DNA of 64,000 nucleotides, from NCBI RefSeq assembly GCF_002872255.1, contig NZ_NIPR01000052.1, forward strand, positions 62,001-126,000. The letters run 5' to 3'. Below, piece after piece: positions 31,384 through 41,336 of this stretch. The DNA comes from Companilactobacillus nuruki (GTDB lineage Bacteria; Bacillota; Bacilli; Lactobacillales; Lactobacillaceae). The position numbers and the translations under genes are program-made. Under the pieces are notes generated by a model, which did no database searches, had not been told where the DNA came from, and saw nothing but the letters and a program-made list of their open reading frames with translations. Within the stretch, counting starts at the first letter, position 1, and each line of letters starts with the position of its first letter.

Positions 31384-31941
31384 TTAATTATATTTATTCA
31401 TTAATTGATCAGTTGTATTACCACTGACCCAATCTTTAACAATTGAAACTGCTTTATCGATTCCACTTAATGCCACAGGTTCTTGGTCCTTTGAAAATGG
31501 TGTCAAGACCCAATTGACAACTGTTTGTCTTTCAGGGTGTTGTATACCAATTTTTATACGACTGAAATCTTTTGTTCCCACAGCTGAAATTATACTCTTA
31601 ATACCATTGTGACCACCAGCAGAACCCTTGGTTCTCAAACGAACTTTACCAATCGGCATATCCAAATCATCTTGAATGACCATCAGCTCTTCAGGTTTAA
31701 TTTGATAATATCCCATTAAAAAATTAACAGCTCGTCCTGATTCATTCATAAATGTTAAAGGTTTAACTAAGAAAACTGTTTCACCGTCCACTTTGAATTT
31801 ACAATATTCAGCCTCAAAGTCTTTTTTCATTTGTGTTTGACCATATTCATCCATCAAGCTATCAATGGTCATAAAGCCCATATTATGCTTTGTTCGATCG
31901 TACTTTTTACCTGGATTTCCTAAGCCAACAATTAGTTTCAT
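31384..31941 (-). CDS. pth: Peptidyl-tRNA hydrolase
   Basis: Pth releases peptides from prematurely dropped peptidyl-tRNA so that the tRNA can be reused. The 185-aa product has the N-terminal GLGNPGKKYDRTKHNMGF with catalytic His20 and Asn residues. FMNESG and the GHNGIKSI motif are also present. The ATG at 31941 follows GAGG. It heads the pth-mfd operon and is divergent from ldh. Confidence 0.97.
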   Translation of the reverse strand: MKLIVGLGNPGKKYDRTKHNMGFMTIDSLMDEYGQTQMKKDFEAEYCKFKVDGETVFLVKPLTFMNESGRAVNFLMGYYQIKPEELMVIQDDLDMPIGKVRLRTKGSAGGHNGIKSIISAVGTKDFSRIKIGIQHPERQTVVNWVLTPFSKDQEPVALSGIDKAVSIVKDWVSGNTTDQLMNKYN

Positions 31942-31966
31942 ATTTAATACCTCATTTCGAACTTAC

Positions 31967-31975
31967 ATTATAGCA
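31967..31975 (-). promoter_or_regulatory. Extended -10 promoter of the pth operon
   Basis: TGCTATAAT on the minus strand is an extended -10 (TGN plus perfect TATAAT), 26 nt before the pth ATG. No good -35 is seen, which is normal for extended -10 promoters. Confidence 0.65.
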
Positions 31976-32014
31976 TGAGAATTTCAGTAATTTTTCACTT
32001 TTTTCACAATCAAC

Positions 32015-32044
32015 TTGTTAATTACCCTTAATTATTTGTATAAT
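32015..32044 (+). promoter_or_regulatory. ldh promoter
   Basis: TTGTTA (32015-32020) and TATAAT (32039-32044) are 18 nt apart, 43 nt upstream of the ldh ATG. No catabolite-response element is evident here. Confidence 0.65.
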
Positions 32045-32077
32045 GAACCACGGAACATATTATTTTCGAAGGGATGA

Positions 32078-33070
<993 letters not shown>

Positions 33071-33095
33071 TCCAAAATATCATGCTTAAAAAAGT

Positions 33096-33131
33096 CTGAA
33101 ACAAATGAATAATTTGTTTCAGCTTTTTTTT
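33096..33131 (+). terminator. ldh terminator
   Basis: CTGAAACAAAT and ATTTGTTTCAG form an 11-bp stem followed by C and nine T residues. It lies 25 nt after the ldh stop. Confidence 0.9.
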
Positions 33132-33187
33132 TGTTTAGAATTACTGTATTATTAATGCAATCATACTTTGATTGGATGTGAATATAT

Positions 33188-33850
33188 ATGTTAGTTAAAT
33201 CACTTGTACTAAAAAAGGACAAGCTTATTACCGTTAAAGAAACAGTAACACTTGAGGAAGCTTTAAAAGTTCTTGAGGATTCCGGTTATCGTTGTGTTCC
33301 AATTCTTGATGAAAGTGGACAAATATTCAGGGGTAATATTTACAAGATGCACATTTACCGCCATAAATCACGTGGTGGCGACATGAGCCTTCCTGTAACT
33401 ACTTTGATGAAAAATGCAACCAAAACTATTAGTGTTGATTCGCCTTTCTTTAAAGTATTCTTCAATATCAAGGATCTTCCTTACATTGCTGTCCTCGATG
33501 AAAATAATCTTTTCTACGGTATCTTGACTCACTCAAGACTATTGAGTATGTTGTCAGATGCTTGGAATCTAGACATTAGTAGCTACGTACTAACTGTCAG
33601 TTCCTCTGGTGATCGTGGCGATCTTGAAAAAATGTCTAAGATTTTTGCCAAGTATGTTTCTGTAGCTGCTTGTATGACTTTGGACGCTAAATCAAATGAA
33701 GTTGTCCGTAGAACACTTTTCACATTGCCATCAGGAACAGATATTGATACATTAAAAGAGATCATTAAACGTTTGGAAAAGAAGAATTTTATCGTTTCTG
33801 AAATTGATGATCTTAAATCTGGTAAAATTCTCGACAAGAATACTCTTTAA
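33188..33850 (+). CDS. CBS-ACT domain protein (CbpA-like, possible c-di-AMP binder)
   Basis: This 220-aa cytosolic protein has two CBS motifs (about 5-65 and 75-125, e.g. YRCVPILDESG and LPYIAVLDENN). An ACT-like C-terminal domain follows (about 138-210). This architecture matches the c-di-AMP-binding CbpA proteins of Listeria and lactobacilli, but ligand binding is inferred only from family. The ATG at 33188 follows GGATGTGA. It stands between the ldh terminator and a second terminator, so it is transcribed alone. Confidence 0.75.
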   Translation: MLVKSLVLKKDKLITVKETVTLEEALKVLEDSGYRCVPILDESGQIFRGNIYKMHIYRHKSRGGDMSLPVTTLMKNATKTISVDSPFFKVFFNIKDLPYIAVLDENNLFYGILTHSRLLSMLSDAWNLDISSYVLTVSSSGDRGDLEKMSKIFAKYVSVAACMTLDAKSNEVVRRTLFTLPSGTDIDTLKEIIKRLEKKNFIVSEIDDLKSGKILDKNTL

Positions 33851-34003
33851 ACAAAGTTTTTCTATTAAATCATTTTGAACGACCAATCGTCTACGCAGCA
33901 GGCTTTTGTAGGTTAGAGTTATTTAGTAGTTTACTTTACAAAAATTAGTTTCCAAGTTTTCAGAACTATACCAAAGATTGAACCGTTTCTAAAACAAAAC
34001 CTT

Positions 34004-34042
34004 AAAAGGACTATCAGCAATTAGCTGATAGTCCTTTTTTAC
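34004..34042. terminator. Bidirectional terminator between the CBS gene and the DJ-1 gene
   Basis: AAAAGGACTATCAGC and GCTGATAGTCCTTTT form a 15-bp stem with loop AATTA and a T-run on the plus strand. It also lies right after the minus-strand DJ-1 gene. The 150 nt before it (33851-34003) hold no gene that I can support. Confidence 0.85.
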
Positions 34043-34064
34043 TGAAATAAATATTAATTCAAGT

Positions 34065-34655
34065 CTATTTAAACCCCATTCTTGCTTTAACATTTTTTAC
34101 ATTTTGAGAATCAGTCAATTGCTCCAATAACCAAAATGCCACATCTAGAGCAGTAGCTGGAGAAGAAGAGGTAACAATATTTTTATCAACAACCAAAGAT
34201 TTATCTCTAATCACTTTAACTCCCATAGCTGCTAATTGATCTTGGCGCGGATTATTTGGGAATGAATATGTCGTCGCCTGGCGATTATTCAATACACCAC
34301 TCTTTCCCAATGCTAAGGCTGCTACACAAATAGATGCTATAGGTTTATTACGATCGTCAAAATTACGAATTACTTGAGAAAAGTCAGAACTAAAAGCATC
34401 TTGATAAAAATCTGCTTCTTCAAATCCACCCGGGATAGCCAAAGCATCATAGTCGTTCAAATCGATTTCATCAAGTTGTTTGTTAGGAATATTTGAATAA
34501 CCCCATGTACATTTTAATTGGGGATGCATTCCAACTGAAACTAGTTCTGTCGTTTTATCACCTTCATAAAGATTCCAGCCTAGAACATCGGTAAAAACAC
34601 TGGCTTCATAAGATTCAAAACCATTAGCTAATAATAATAACGTTTTTGTGATAAT
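34065..34655 (-). CDS. DJ-1/PfpI family protein with a non-standard start codon
   Basis: This protein belongs to the DJ-1/YajL branch of the class I glutamine amidotransferase-like fold, linked to glyoxal and oxidative-stress responses; the true activity is debated. It has the family N terminus TLLLLANGFESYEA with its Glu. The nucleophile-elbow Cys is in ASICVAAL. The only ATG in frame is at 34529, which would delete the first strand and the Glu. The frame is open and family-like to ATT (34655) or ATC (34652), 5 and 8 nt behind GGGGG. I therefore place the start at one of these. A TATAAT lies about 31 nt upstream of the ATT. Confidence 0.8.
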   Translation of the reverse strand: MITKTLLLLANGFESYEASVFTDVLGWNLYEGDKTTELVSVGMHPQLKCTWGYSNIPNKQLDEIDLNDYDALAIPGGFEEADFYQDAFSSDFSQVIRNFDDRNKPIASICVAALALGKSGVLNNRQATTYSFPNNPRQDQLAAMGVKVIRDKSLVVDKNIVTSSSPATALDVAFWLLEQLTDSQNVKNVKARMGFK

Positions 34656-34742
34656 TATTTCCCCCTTAATTAGAATTAGTTAAATATTATAGAACAATAT
34701 AGATAAAAAAAAGCAATAATATACAAATAATTTTCGGGCAAT

Positions 34743-34797
34743 AAATAAAGCAGATATAGAATCCCATTTAGAATGGTCTGCCATATCTGCTTTATTT
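34743..34797 (-). terminator. Terminator of acpS-alr
   Basis: AAATAAAGCAGATAT and ATATCTGCTTTATTT form a 15-bp outer stem around a 25-nt loop that contains an inner CCATT/AATGG pair. It overlaps the end of alr by one base. The T-run on the minus strand is short. Confidence 0.7.
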
Positions 34798-35909
34798 TAA
34801 TATTTATAAACACGTGGTAATCTTTCACTCAAAGAACATAAAATTTCATAATTAATTGTGCCAGAATATTGTGCCGCATCAGTTGCTGTAATTTCCTCAT
34901 TGCCATCTTTACCAATGATAGTTACTTTAGTACCTACTGGCATCTCTTCTGGCAATCTGACCATAAATTGATCCATACAGATTCGACCAACATTTTGACA
35001 GCGTTGACCATTTATTAAGACATCTGATCCCTGCATCCTTCTTAACCAGCCATCTGAATATCCTATTGGAATCGTACCGATCCATTCATCTTTATCAGCT
35101 GTATAAGTAGCACCATAACCAATACTCTCACCAGCTTTAACTCTTTTTACAAAGACCAATTCTGAATACAAACTCAAAGCCGGCTTTAACTCAAATGGTA
35201 GATCAGTAATGTCAGTTTGTGATGGATTCAATCCGTACAAAGCAATACCATATCTTACCATGTTGATAGCCAAATCTTTGTGCCACAAAGCAGTTGCGGA
35301 ATTGGCACAATGAACATAAGTGAATTTAGTTGGTAAACCAGTGGACATTTCTTTGAAACGTGAAACTTGTTTCTCAAAATAGCTTTCATTCGGATCGTCT
35401 GCAGTCGCAAAATGCGTAAACAATCCTTCAGGAATAAATGAGTCCTTGTGTTCATTTAAATAATCACAAGCTGCGACTAAGTCATTTTTATTCTGAAAAC
35501 CAATTCGACCCATCCCACTATCGATTGCCAAATGGACTTTTAAATTAGTTGTTCTTAGTTGAACAGCAATCTTCAACCAATCCAAGCTACCTACTGTAAG
35601 CGAAATATCGGCTCGTGCAGCGATTTTAGCATACTCGACGGGAATTATACCTAAAACAAGAATAGGAGCCTCTACGCCACTATTACGAACCTCTAAAGCT
35701 TCATCTAACGTTGCAACACACAAACCGCTAGCACCATATTCAATTTCAGTCTGAGCAACTTTGACTAACCCATGCCCATAAGCATTAGCCTTAACAACGG
35801 CAAACACTTGTGTACCCGCTGGTACAGCATTCAGTTCGTTATGTAAGTTCTCTTTTAATTTCGTTAAGTCTACTTCTACGTAGGCTGGACGATGAATTGA
35901 TGGTAACAT
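34797..35909 (-). CDS. alr: Alanine racemase
   Basis: This PLP enzyme interconverts L- and D-alanine for peptidoglycan and for D-alanylation of teichoic acids. The 370-aa product has the PLP lysine Lys40 (AVVKANAYGHG) and the second catalytic base Tyr265 (SIGYGATYT). It starts 1 nt after acpS, so the two are coupled. The order murF-cshA-acpS-alr matches Bacillus. Confidence 0.97.
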   Translation of the reverse strand: MLPSIHRPAYVEVDLTKLKENLHNELNAVPAGTQVFAVVKANAYGHGLVKVAQTEIEYGASGLCVATLDEALEVRNSGVEAPILVLGIIPVEYAKIAARADISLTVGSLDWLKIAVQLRTTNLKVHLAIDSGMGRIGFQNKNDLVAACDYLNEHKDSFIPEGLFTHFATADDPNESYFEKQVSRFKEMSTGLPTKFTYVHCANSATALWHKDLAINMVRYGIALYGLNPSQTDITDLPFELKPALSLYSELVFVKRVKAGESIGYGATYTADKDEWIGTIPIGYSDGWLRRMQGSDVLINGQRCQNVGRICMDQFMVRLPEEMPVGTKVTIIGKDGNEEITATDAAQYSGTINYEILCSLSERLPRVYKY

Positions 35910-35910
35910 T

Positions 35911-36270
35911 TTAATCTGCCTCCTCTAGAATAACTTCCGTTATTACTAGTTCATCTGTATCGGAAATTGATACGTGAATATTACCCTCAAAAATATCGGT
36001 CTTAATATATGGTTGACCTGATTTATGGTTTAAAACACTTAAATCATGAAAACCAATACCAACCAAACCAGTTCCCATAGCTTTTGTGAAAGCTTCTTTT
36101 ACTGAAAAGCGGCCAGTTAAGTAGGTCATCTTGGCCTTTTCCGTATTCAAAGAGTTGTAAACCGCTATCTCATCTTCATTTAAAATTTTATTTAAAAACC
36201 TCGGATGACGACCGTAAATCTTACGTACCCGATCAATTTCCGCAATATCTATACCCAATCCTTTGATCAT
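35911..36270 (-). CDS. acpS: Holo-[acyl-carrier-protein] synthase
   Basis: AcpS transfers 4'-phosphopantetheine from CoA to acyl carrier protein. The 119-aa product has the N-terminal GLGIDIAEIDR with metal-binding Asp and the downstream motif FSVKEAFTKAMGTG. The ATG follows GGAGAG. It is first in the acpS-alr operon, about 75 nt after an extended -10 promoter. Confidence 0.95.
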   Translation of the reverse strand: MIKGLGIDIAEIDRVRKIYGRHPRFLNKILNEDEIAVYNSLNTEKAKMTYLTGRFSVKEAFTKAMGTGLVGIGFHDLSVLNHKSGQPYIKTDIFEGNIHVSISDTDELVITEVILEEAD

Positions 36271-36346
36271 ATGTTTCTCTCCGCTCTTACAAAATTTAAC
36301 AGCTTAAAAATCAAACAAATTGTTTATTGAGATACTTTAAGCCTAA

Positions 36347-36374
36347 ATAATAGCATTTTGAGTTCACAATACAA
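36347..36374 (-). promoter_or_regulatory. acpS-alr promoter
   Basis: TTGTAT (36374-36369) and TATTAT (36352-36347) are 16 nt apart on the minus strand. The -10 is extended by TGC. Confidence 0.6.
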
Positions 36375-36443
36375 GTTCTGACCTCAATTTTCCAAAATGC
36401 CAAATATCCATTTATTGAATGCTCTTTTTTATTTTACTGTATA

Positions 36444-36475
36444 AAAAAAGACAAAGTAAAATGATTTACCTTGTC
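36444..36475 (-). terminator. cshA terminator
   Basis: On the minus strand GACAAGGTAAA and TTTACTTTGTC form an 11-bp stem with a TCAT loop, followed by seven T residues. Confidence 0.85.
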
Positions 36476-36497
36476 CCAACAAAATATTTATATTTTA

Positions 36498-38027
36498 TTA
36501 CTTCTCCAAGTTTGTTCTGATCTTGAATGACTTCTTGCTACGACCATTACGCTTGTTATCATGTTCGCGACGTTTGCCACCCTTGTCATCATGCTTACGA
36601 CTATCGCTACGACGGTCATTACGACGACTACGGTGATCTCCACCACGACGATCATTAGACTTGCTACGACGTCCATGGCCTGAACGACTATGACTAACTT
36701 TTCTTGAAGGTAGTGGTCTTTCAGGTGCAATTTTAACTGGAACTGTTTGGGCATCTTTGATTGATTCACTCAAAAGAATACGTGCAATATCTTCTGGAGA
36801 ATATTCACCAAGTAACTCCTTAACAGCATCATCAAAACGATCTAAATGTTTGTCATGTTCCAAAGTATCCTTGATATCTTCTTTAACAGATTCAAGTTGT
36901 CCTTTAAGAACTTCCTTATCAGTTGGTTGAGATAATGGTTCCATACGCTTCTTAGTTAGATTTTCAATTGTACGTAAGTAGCCCATTTCATTTGGTGTAA
37001 CAAAAGTTACAGATACACCTGAATGTCCGGCACGACCTGTACGTCCAATACGGTGAACGTAACTATCAGGATCTTGAGGAATATCGTAATTATAAACATG
37101 TGATACACCTGAAATATCCAAACCACGTGCGGCAACATCAGTTGCTACAAGGAAGTCTAATTTACCAGATTTGAACTTGCGCAATACACTAGTACGCTTG
37201 TCTTGTGATAAATCACCATGAATACCTTCTGCATTATAACCACGAGCTTGCAAGCCACGTGTCAATTCATCAACACGACGCTTTGTACGTCCGAAGATCA
37301 AAGCTAATTCTGGAGCTTGAACATCAAAAAGACGTGTCATCAAATCGAATTTTTCAAATTCCTTAGCTTTTACAAAATATTGTTCGATCTTATCAGCAGT
37401 TAATTCTTTTGACTTGATCTTAACAACTTTAGGATCTGTCATGAATTTGTCAGCAATCTTCATGATTGGTTTAGGCATTGTAGCTGAGAAAAGCAATGTT
37501 TGATGCTCATGTGGTACGTTTGTCAAGATACTTTCAATATCTTCAACAAAGCCCATATCCAACATTTCGTCCGCTTCATCAAGAACTACTGTCTTGACGT
37601 TTTGCAACTTCAAAGTGTGACGGTTGATATGATCTAACATTCTACCAGGTGTTCCGACAACAATTTGAGGGTGATTCTTCAAAGCGCGGATTTGACGTCT
37701 AATATCTGATCCACCATAAACGCTTTGAACTTTAACTTTCTTCTTACTACCTAAACGATATAATTCTTCTTGAGTTTGGATAGCTAATTCTCTAGTTGGT
37801 GAGATAATCAATGCTTGAATGTCACTAGATTGAGTATCAACGGCATTTAGCAATGGTAAACCAAAGGCTGCCGTCTTACCTGTACCAGTTTGAGCTTGTC
37901 CGATGACGTCGTCGCCAGTCATAACTAGCGGAATAGTTTGAGCTTGAATAGGTGTAGTTTCTTCAAAACCGGCTTCGTCTACGGCACTCAATAATCTGGG
38001 ATCTAAATCTAATTCTTTAAATTTCAC
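36498..38027 (-). CDS. cshA: DEAD-box ATP-dependent RNA helicase CshA
   Basis: CshA unwinds RNA and acts in ribosome assembly, mRNA decay and cold adaptation. The 509-aa product has the Q motif, [21 protein letters not shown] and the C-terminal HRIGRTGR motif. A helicase extension follows. The last 90 residues or so are a strongly basic Arg/Ser/His/Asp-rich tail typical of RNA-binding DEAD-box tails. The start is GTG at 38027, 6 nt after GGAGG. It has its own promoter and terminator. Confidence 0.95.
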   Translation of the reverse strand: MKFKELDLDPRLLSAVDEAGFEETTPIQAQTIPLVMTGDDVIGQAQTGTGKTAAFGLPLLNAVDTQSSDIQALIISPTRELAIQTQEELYRLGSKKKVKVQSVYGGSDIRRQIRALKNHPQIVVGTPGRMLDHINRHTLKLQNVKTVVLDEADEMLDMGFVEDIESILTNVPHEHQTLLFSATMPKPIMKIADKFMTDPKVVKIKSKELTADKIEQYFVKAKEFEKFDLMTRLFDVQAPELALIFGRTKRRVDELTRGLQARGYNAEGIHGDLSQDKRTSVLRKFKSGKLDFLVATDVAARGLDISGVSHVYNYDIPQDPDSYVHRIGRTGRAGHSGVSVTFVTPNEMGYLRTIENLTKKRMEPLSQPTDKEVLKGQLESVKEDIKDTLEHDKHLDRFDDAVKELLGEYSPEDIARILLSESIKDAQTVPVKIAPERPLPSRKVSHSRSGHGRRSKSNDRRGGDHRSRRNDRRSDSRKHDDKGGKRREHDNKRNGRSKKSFKIRTNLEK

Positions 38028-38071
38028 AAATGTCCTCCATTTTTTAAAACACGATAAATAACAATTTGACT

Positions 38072-38100
38072 ACTTTACCACGTTTTTTACACAAACTCAA
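38072..38100 (-). promoter_or_regulatory. cshA promoter
   Basis: TTGAGT (38100-38095) and TAAAGT (38077-38072) are 17 nt apart, with an extended TGG before the -10. The spacer end AAAACGTGGTAAA is shared with the veg promoter. Confidence 0.6.
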
Positions 38101-38110
38101 ATGACAAACT

Positions 38111-39472
38111 CTACATTAAATCATGTAAAACGTTTTCTAAGTGTATTCCATGACTTGCTTTTAATAAGATAGTGTCACTTGGTTTTAATTCCTTTTTTAA
38201 ATCTTTTGTTAGATCAGCTAGTTGATCTTTTCCATACCAAAACAAGTTGTTAGAGTCATACTTTGAAGCTAACTTATTACGTAAAAACTCCATATCATGA
38301 CCAACAAGATAAACTTTACTAAAGTCTTCCACATTGATATAGGGAGCCAATGACTCATGTAATTCTCTTGATGCTTCTCCTAATTCAAGCATATCACCTA
38401 AAACAATTATTTTTCGATCAGTCTTAATATCCTTTAAACTGTTCAAAACTTCAATTGCAGCAGTTGGATTTGAGTTATAAACATCGCTCAAAATATCCGC
38501 TCCATTTTCAGCCTTTAACCATTCCGTTCTATTCTCAGTTACAAAAAGTTCGCTTAAAGCTTTTTGCATAGCTTCTGGCTTGATATGTGAAACCTGACCA
38601 ACTAACAAAGCTGCTAAAGCATTGTTTACGTTGTATTGCCCCATCATTGGTATTTCAAACTCTAAATTAGGCCAAAGATTAGTTGTAAATTTAGTAGTTG
38701 TTTTGCCTGCTTCAATATTTGTAGCGAACAAGCTATTAGTATTATGACTACCAAAAGTCAACTGATCCTGTTCAACCTTCTTAGCGCGCTCCAATAATAA
38801 TGGTTCGTCCCCATTATAAATAAAAGTTCCATCTTCTTGAAGATGATTAGTTATTTCCATTTTAGAGTCAGCAATTTTATCCCTCGTACCAAAGAATTCA
38901 ATATGAGCTTCACCAATCATCGTAATAACAGAAATATCAGGATTAGCAATACTACTCAAATGATCCAACTGTCCGAAACGATCCATACCCATTTCAACAA
39001 CTAATACTTCCGTATTAATAGGCATATTCAAAATCGTAAATGGAACACCAATTTCATTATTAAAGTTACTTGGTGTTTTGGCAACATTATTATTAGTACT
39101 CAAAACCTTAGCAATCATATCTTTGGTAGTAGTTTTCCCATTACTTCCTGTAACGGCCACGACCTGTGGATTAACTTTGCTCAAGTAATACTTAGCTAAT
39201 GTCTCGAAAGCATTCGAAACATTCTTAACGACAACATAAGGTATCTTGTCATTAGGAATATCATGATTGCTTTGCCATATGGTCGCACTCACACCATTTT
39301 CAATTGCGCTATCGATAAACTCATGCCCATCGCGTTCCCCTTGCAATGGGAAGAATAGATCGCCTTTTTTAGCCTTACGACTATCGAAGCAAACCCCTGT
39401 CACTTCAACATCAGCAATTGAATCCCTTTGAATTTTTAACGCGGAATAGACTTCCCTTAACTTCATTTTCAT
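38111..39472 (-). CDS. murF: UDP-N-acetylmuramoyl-tripeptide--D-alanyl-D-alanine ligase
   Basis: MurF adds the D-Ala-D-Ala dipeptide to the UDP-MurNAc tripeptide, the last cytosolic step of the peptidoglycan precursor. The 453-aa Mur ligase has the ATP motif TGSNGKTTT (108-116). The central and C-terminal ligase domains are present. Two ATG codons lie near the start (39472 and 39466), and GAGGAAG favours the first. It lies next to alr, which feeds D-Ala into the same pathway. Confidence 0.95.
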   Translation of the reverse strand: MKMKLREVYSALKIQRDSIADVEVTGVCFDSRKAKKGDLFFPLQGERDGHEFIDSAIENGVSATIWQSNHDIPNDKIPYVVVKNVSNAFETLAKYYLSKVNPQVVAVTGSNGKTTTKDMIAKVLSTNNNVAKTPSNFNNEIGVPFTILNMPINTEVLVVEMGMDRFGQLDHLSSIANPDISVITMIGEAHIEFFGTRDKIADSKMEITNHLQEDGTFIYNGDEPLLLERAKKVEQDQLTFGSHNTNSLFATNIEAGKTTTKFTTNLWPNLEFEIPMMGQYNVNNALAALLVGQVSHIKPEAMQKALSELFVTENRTEWLKAENGADILSDVYNSNPTAAIEVLNSLKDIKTDRKIIVLGDMLELGEASRELHESLAPYINVEDFSKVYLVGHDMEFLRNKLASKYDSNNLFWYGKDQLADLTKDLKKELKPSDTILLKASHGIHLENVLHDLM

Positions 39473-39556
39473 GAATAGACTTCCTCAATTTTAAAAAATT
39501 AAATTTATAAGATATAAACAAAAAAAGAGTATACTAAGATACTTAGAAAGGATTTG

Positions 39557-40795
39557 ATGTATATGACATCTAATACAGATAATACATCTGAACCAAATAA
39601 CTACTGGAAAAGGAATTTAATTGTTCTCTGGTTCAGTACTTTTGTATCAGGTATTGGCTTCAGTATGATAACACCCTTTATGCCATTATACATTAACCAG
39701 TTAGGTAATTTCACAAAAAGTCAACTAGTCATTTGGAATGGTATTGCCTTCTCGTCAACATTTCTTGTTATGGCAATTATCTCACCCATCTGGGGGAAAA
39801 TAGCTGACCGTAGAGGCCGAAAGTTAATGTTGATTAGAGCATCTTTAGGGATGGCTATCGTTATTTTTCTTCAGGCCTTCGTAACGGCACCTTGGCAATT
39901 AGTCGTGTTAAGACTCTTACAAGGTGTTTTCTCAGGATTCGTTAGTAACTCCAATACCTTAATTGCTTCCACTGCACCAAGATCTGAAAGTGGTAAGGCC
40001 TTAGGTACTTTAAATACTGGTGTTATTTCCGGAACACTTTTAGGACCTTTAGTTGGTGGCGTTATTGCCCAGTATCTTGGTTATCGTATTCCATTTATGA
40101 TAACTGGTTCATTGCTTTTCATAGCATTCATTCTGGTTACAATTTTCATTAAAGAAGATTTCAAGCCTATTCCTAAGGGAGAGGAAGAATCAACTAAAGA
40201 GATTTTCCACAAGTTGAAAAATCCTAATCTAATCTTAGCTATGTTTGTAACAACTATGATTATCCAAACATCTAATAACTCAATTAATCCGATTATCAGT
40301 TTATATGTTAAACAATTGATGCACGGATCAAGTCAAGTTACTTTAGTTGCCGGTGTAGTTGCAGCCATGCCTGGTATTGCTAATATTATCGCTGCTCCGA
40401 GGTTTGGTGCCCTTGGAGATAAGATTGGTACTGGAAAAATCCTTATCGGAGGATTAATCTTTGCCGTTCTAGTTTATATACCACAAGCATTCGTTACTAA
40501 TGTATGGCAATTAGCTGCATTGAGATTTTTAGTTGGTATTTCTGATGCCTGTTTGGTACCTCAAGTACAAACAATACTTGCTAAATACACCGATCCTAAA
40601 TATACAGGTAGAATCTTTGGATATAATCAATCTTTCCAATCAGTTGGTAATGTTTGTGGACCTTTACTTGGTTCATCAATTTCCGGTGTTTTAAGCTATT
40701 CGGCGGTCTTTTTAAGTACCAGTTGTCTAGCTTTAATCAATTTTATTTGGGTCTTTACACATCTGAAGTCAAGAAATTCAAAAGCAAAAAAATAA
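39557..40795 (+). CDS. MFS transporter, probable drug efflux
   Basis: This 12-transmembrane major facilitator protein has about 412 aa. MFS motif A ([13 protein letters not shown]) lies between helices 2 and 3, and an antiporter-type [10 protein letters not shown] lies in helix 5. It resembles multidrug exporters of the DHA1 type; substrates cannot be assigned. Starts at 39557 (ATG) and 39563 (ATG) are both possible behind AGAAAGGA. A TATACT at 39530-39535 may be its -10. It is divergent from murF and convergent with rpmE2. Confidence 0.85.
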   Translation: MYMTSNTDNTSEPNNYWKRNLIVLWFSTFVSGIGFSMITPFMPLYINQLGNFTKSQLVIWNGIAFSSTFLVMAIISPIWGKIADRRGRKLMLIRASLGMAIVIFLQAFVTAPWQLVVLRLLQGVFSGFVSNSNTLIASTAPRSESGKALGTLNTGVISGTLLGPLVGGVIAQYLGYRIPFMITGSLLFIAFILVTIFIKEDFKPIPKGEEESTKEIFHKLKNPNLILAMFVTTMIIQTSNNSINPIISLYVKQLMHGSSQVTLVAGVVAAMPGIANIIAAPRFGALGDKIGTGKILIGGLIFAVLVYIPQAFVTNVWQLAALRFLVGISDACLVPQVQTILAKYTDPKYTGRIFGYNQSFQSVGNVCGPLLGSSISGVLSYSAVFLSTSCLALINFIWVFTHLKSRNSKAKK

Positions 40796-40817
40796 GCCAT
40801 CCAACCGGATGACTTTT
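40794..40817. terminator. Bidirectional terminator between the MFS gene and rpmE2
   Basis: AAGCCATCC and GGATGACTT form a stem with one mismatch and loop AACC. A long T-run follows on the plus strand and an A-run precedes it. Confidence 0.75.
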
Positions 40818-40818
40818 T

Positions 40819-41067
40819 TTATTTGTTTTGCAAGCCATATTTCTTGTTGAAACGATCGATACGTCCATCTGCTTGAGCAAACTTTTGTTTACCAGTATAG
40901 AAAGGATGTGAATCTGATGAGATTTCAACACGAATTAATGGATATTCTGTACCTTCATAATCAGTTGTTTCTTTTGAGCCCATTGTTGAACCAGCTAAGA
41001 ATTTCTTACCTGTTGATGAGTCCATAAATACAACTTGGTGATAGTCTGGATGAATTCCTTGTTTCAT
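40819..41067 (-). CDS. rpmE2: 50S ribosomal protein L31 type B (bL31B)
   Basis: The 82-aa ribosomal protein starts [19 protein letters not shown]. It lacks the CxxC zinc site of type A L31, so it is the zinc-independent form. An ATG seven codons upstream overlaps the AAAGGAG site. I chose the ATG at 41067. It has its own promoter at 41132-41160. Confidence 0.95.
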   Translation of the reverse strand: MKQGIHPDYHQVVFMDSSTGKKFLAGSTMGSKETTDYEGTEYPLIRVEISSDSHPFYTGKQKFAQADGRIDRFNKKYGLQNK

Positions 41068-41131
41068 TCTATGTCGCTCCTTTGCCATAAATCTTTTACA
41101 GAAATATAGATTAAATTACTAACAGTGTTTA

Positions 41132-41160
41132 ATATTATCATGACTTTAGCAAATATTCAA
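41132..41160 (-). promoter_or_regulatory. rpmE2 promoter
   Basis: TTGAAT (41160-41155) and TAATAT (41137-41132) are 17 nt apart on the minus strand, with an extended TGA before the -10. Confidence 0.6.
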
Positions 41161-41232
41161 TATAATTCTAATAATGCATTGTGACTTTCTCTGTGGATAT
41201 CTCATTTGAGGTTTAATTCGACTATTTTATTT

Positions 41233-41325
41233 TGTCGCATTAAAAATAAGTTCAAGTCAAACTATGCACTTTTTTGTATAATTTAGAACTCAAACTTATT
41301 TGCTCAATAGCGACATTCACTTTCA
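41233..41325 (-). repeat. Diverged second copy of the ABC-F leader, downstream of the gene
   Basis: On the minus strand this segment aligns with the 5' half of the ABC-F leader (42925-43020). In a 35-nt stretch beginning with the TTG, 28 bases are identical, and a later block matches 14 of 16 (shared TAGTTTGACTT). It also keeps a tiny frame TTG AGC AAA TAA (41307-41296). It has no following terminator but can fold on itself (TGTCGC with GCGACA, AACTTATTT with AAATAAGTT). The copy starts just after the ABC-F stop codon. Confidence 0.65.
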
Positions 41326-41336
41326 CTTCACAAAAT

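Noticed and set aside
33851-34003. Possible small RNA between the CBS gene and the terminator
   Set aside because: Only a weak TTAGTT/TATACC pair is seen, and there is no conserved fold; not enough support.
41233-41315. Copy A as the terminator of the ABC-F gene
   Set aside because: It can fold, but no T-run follows on the minus strand; similarity to the leader explains it better.
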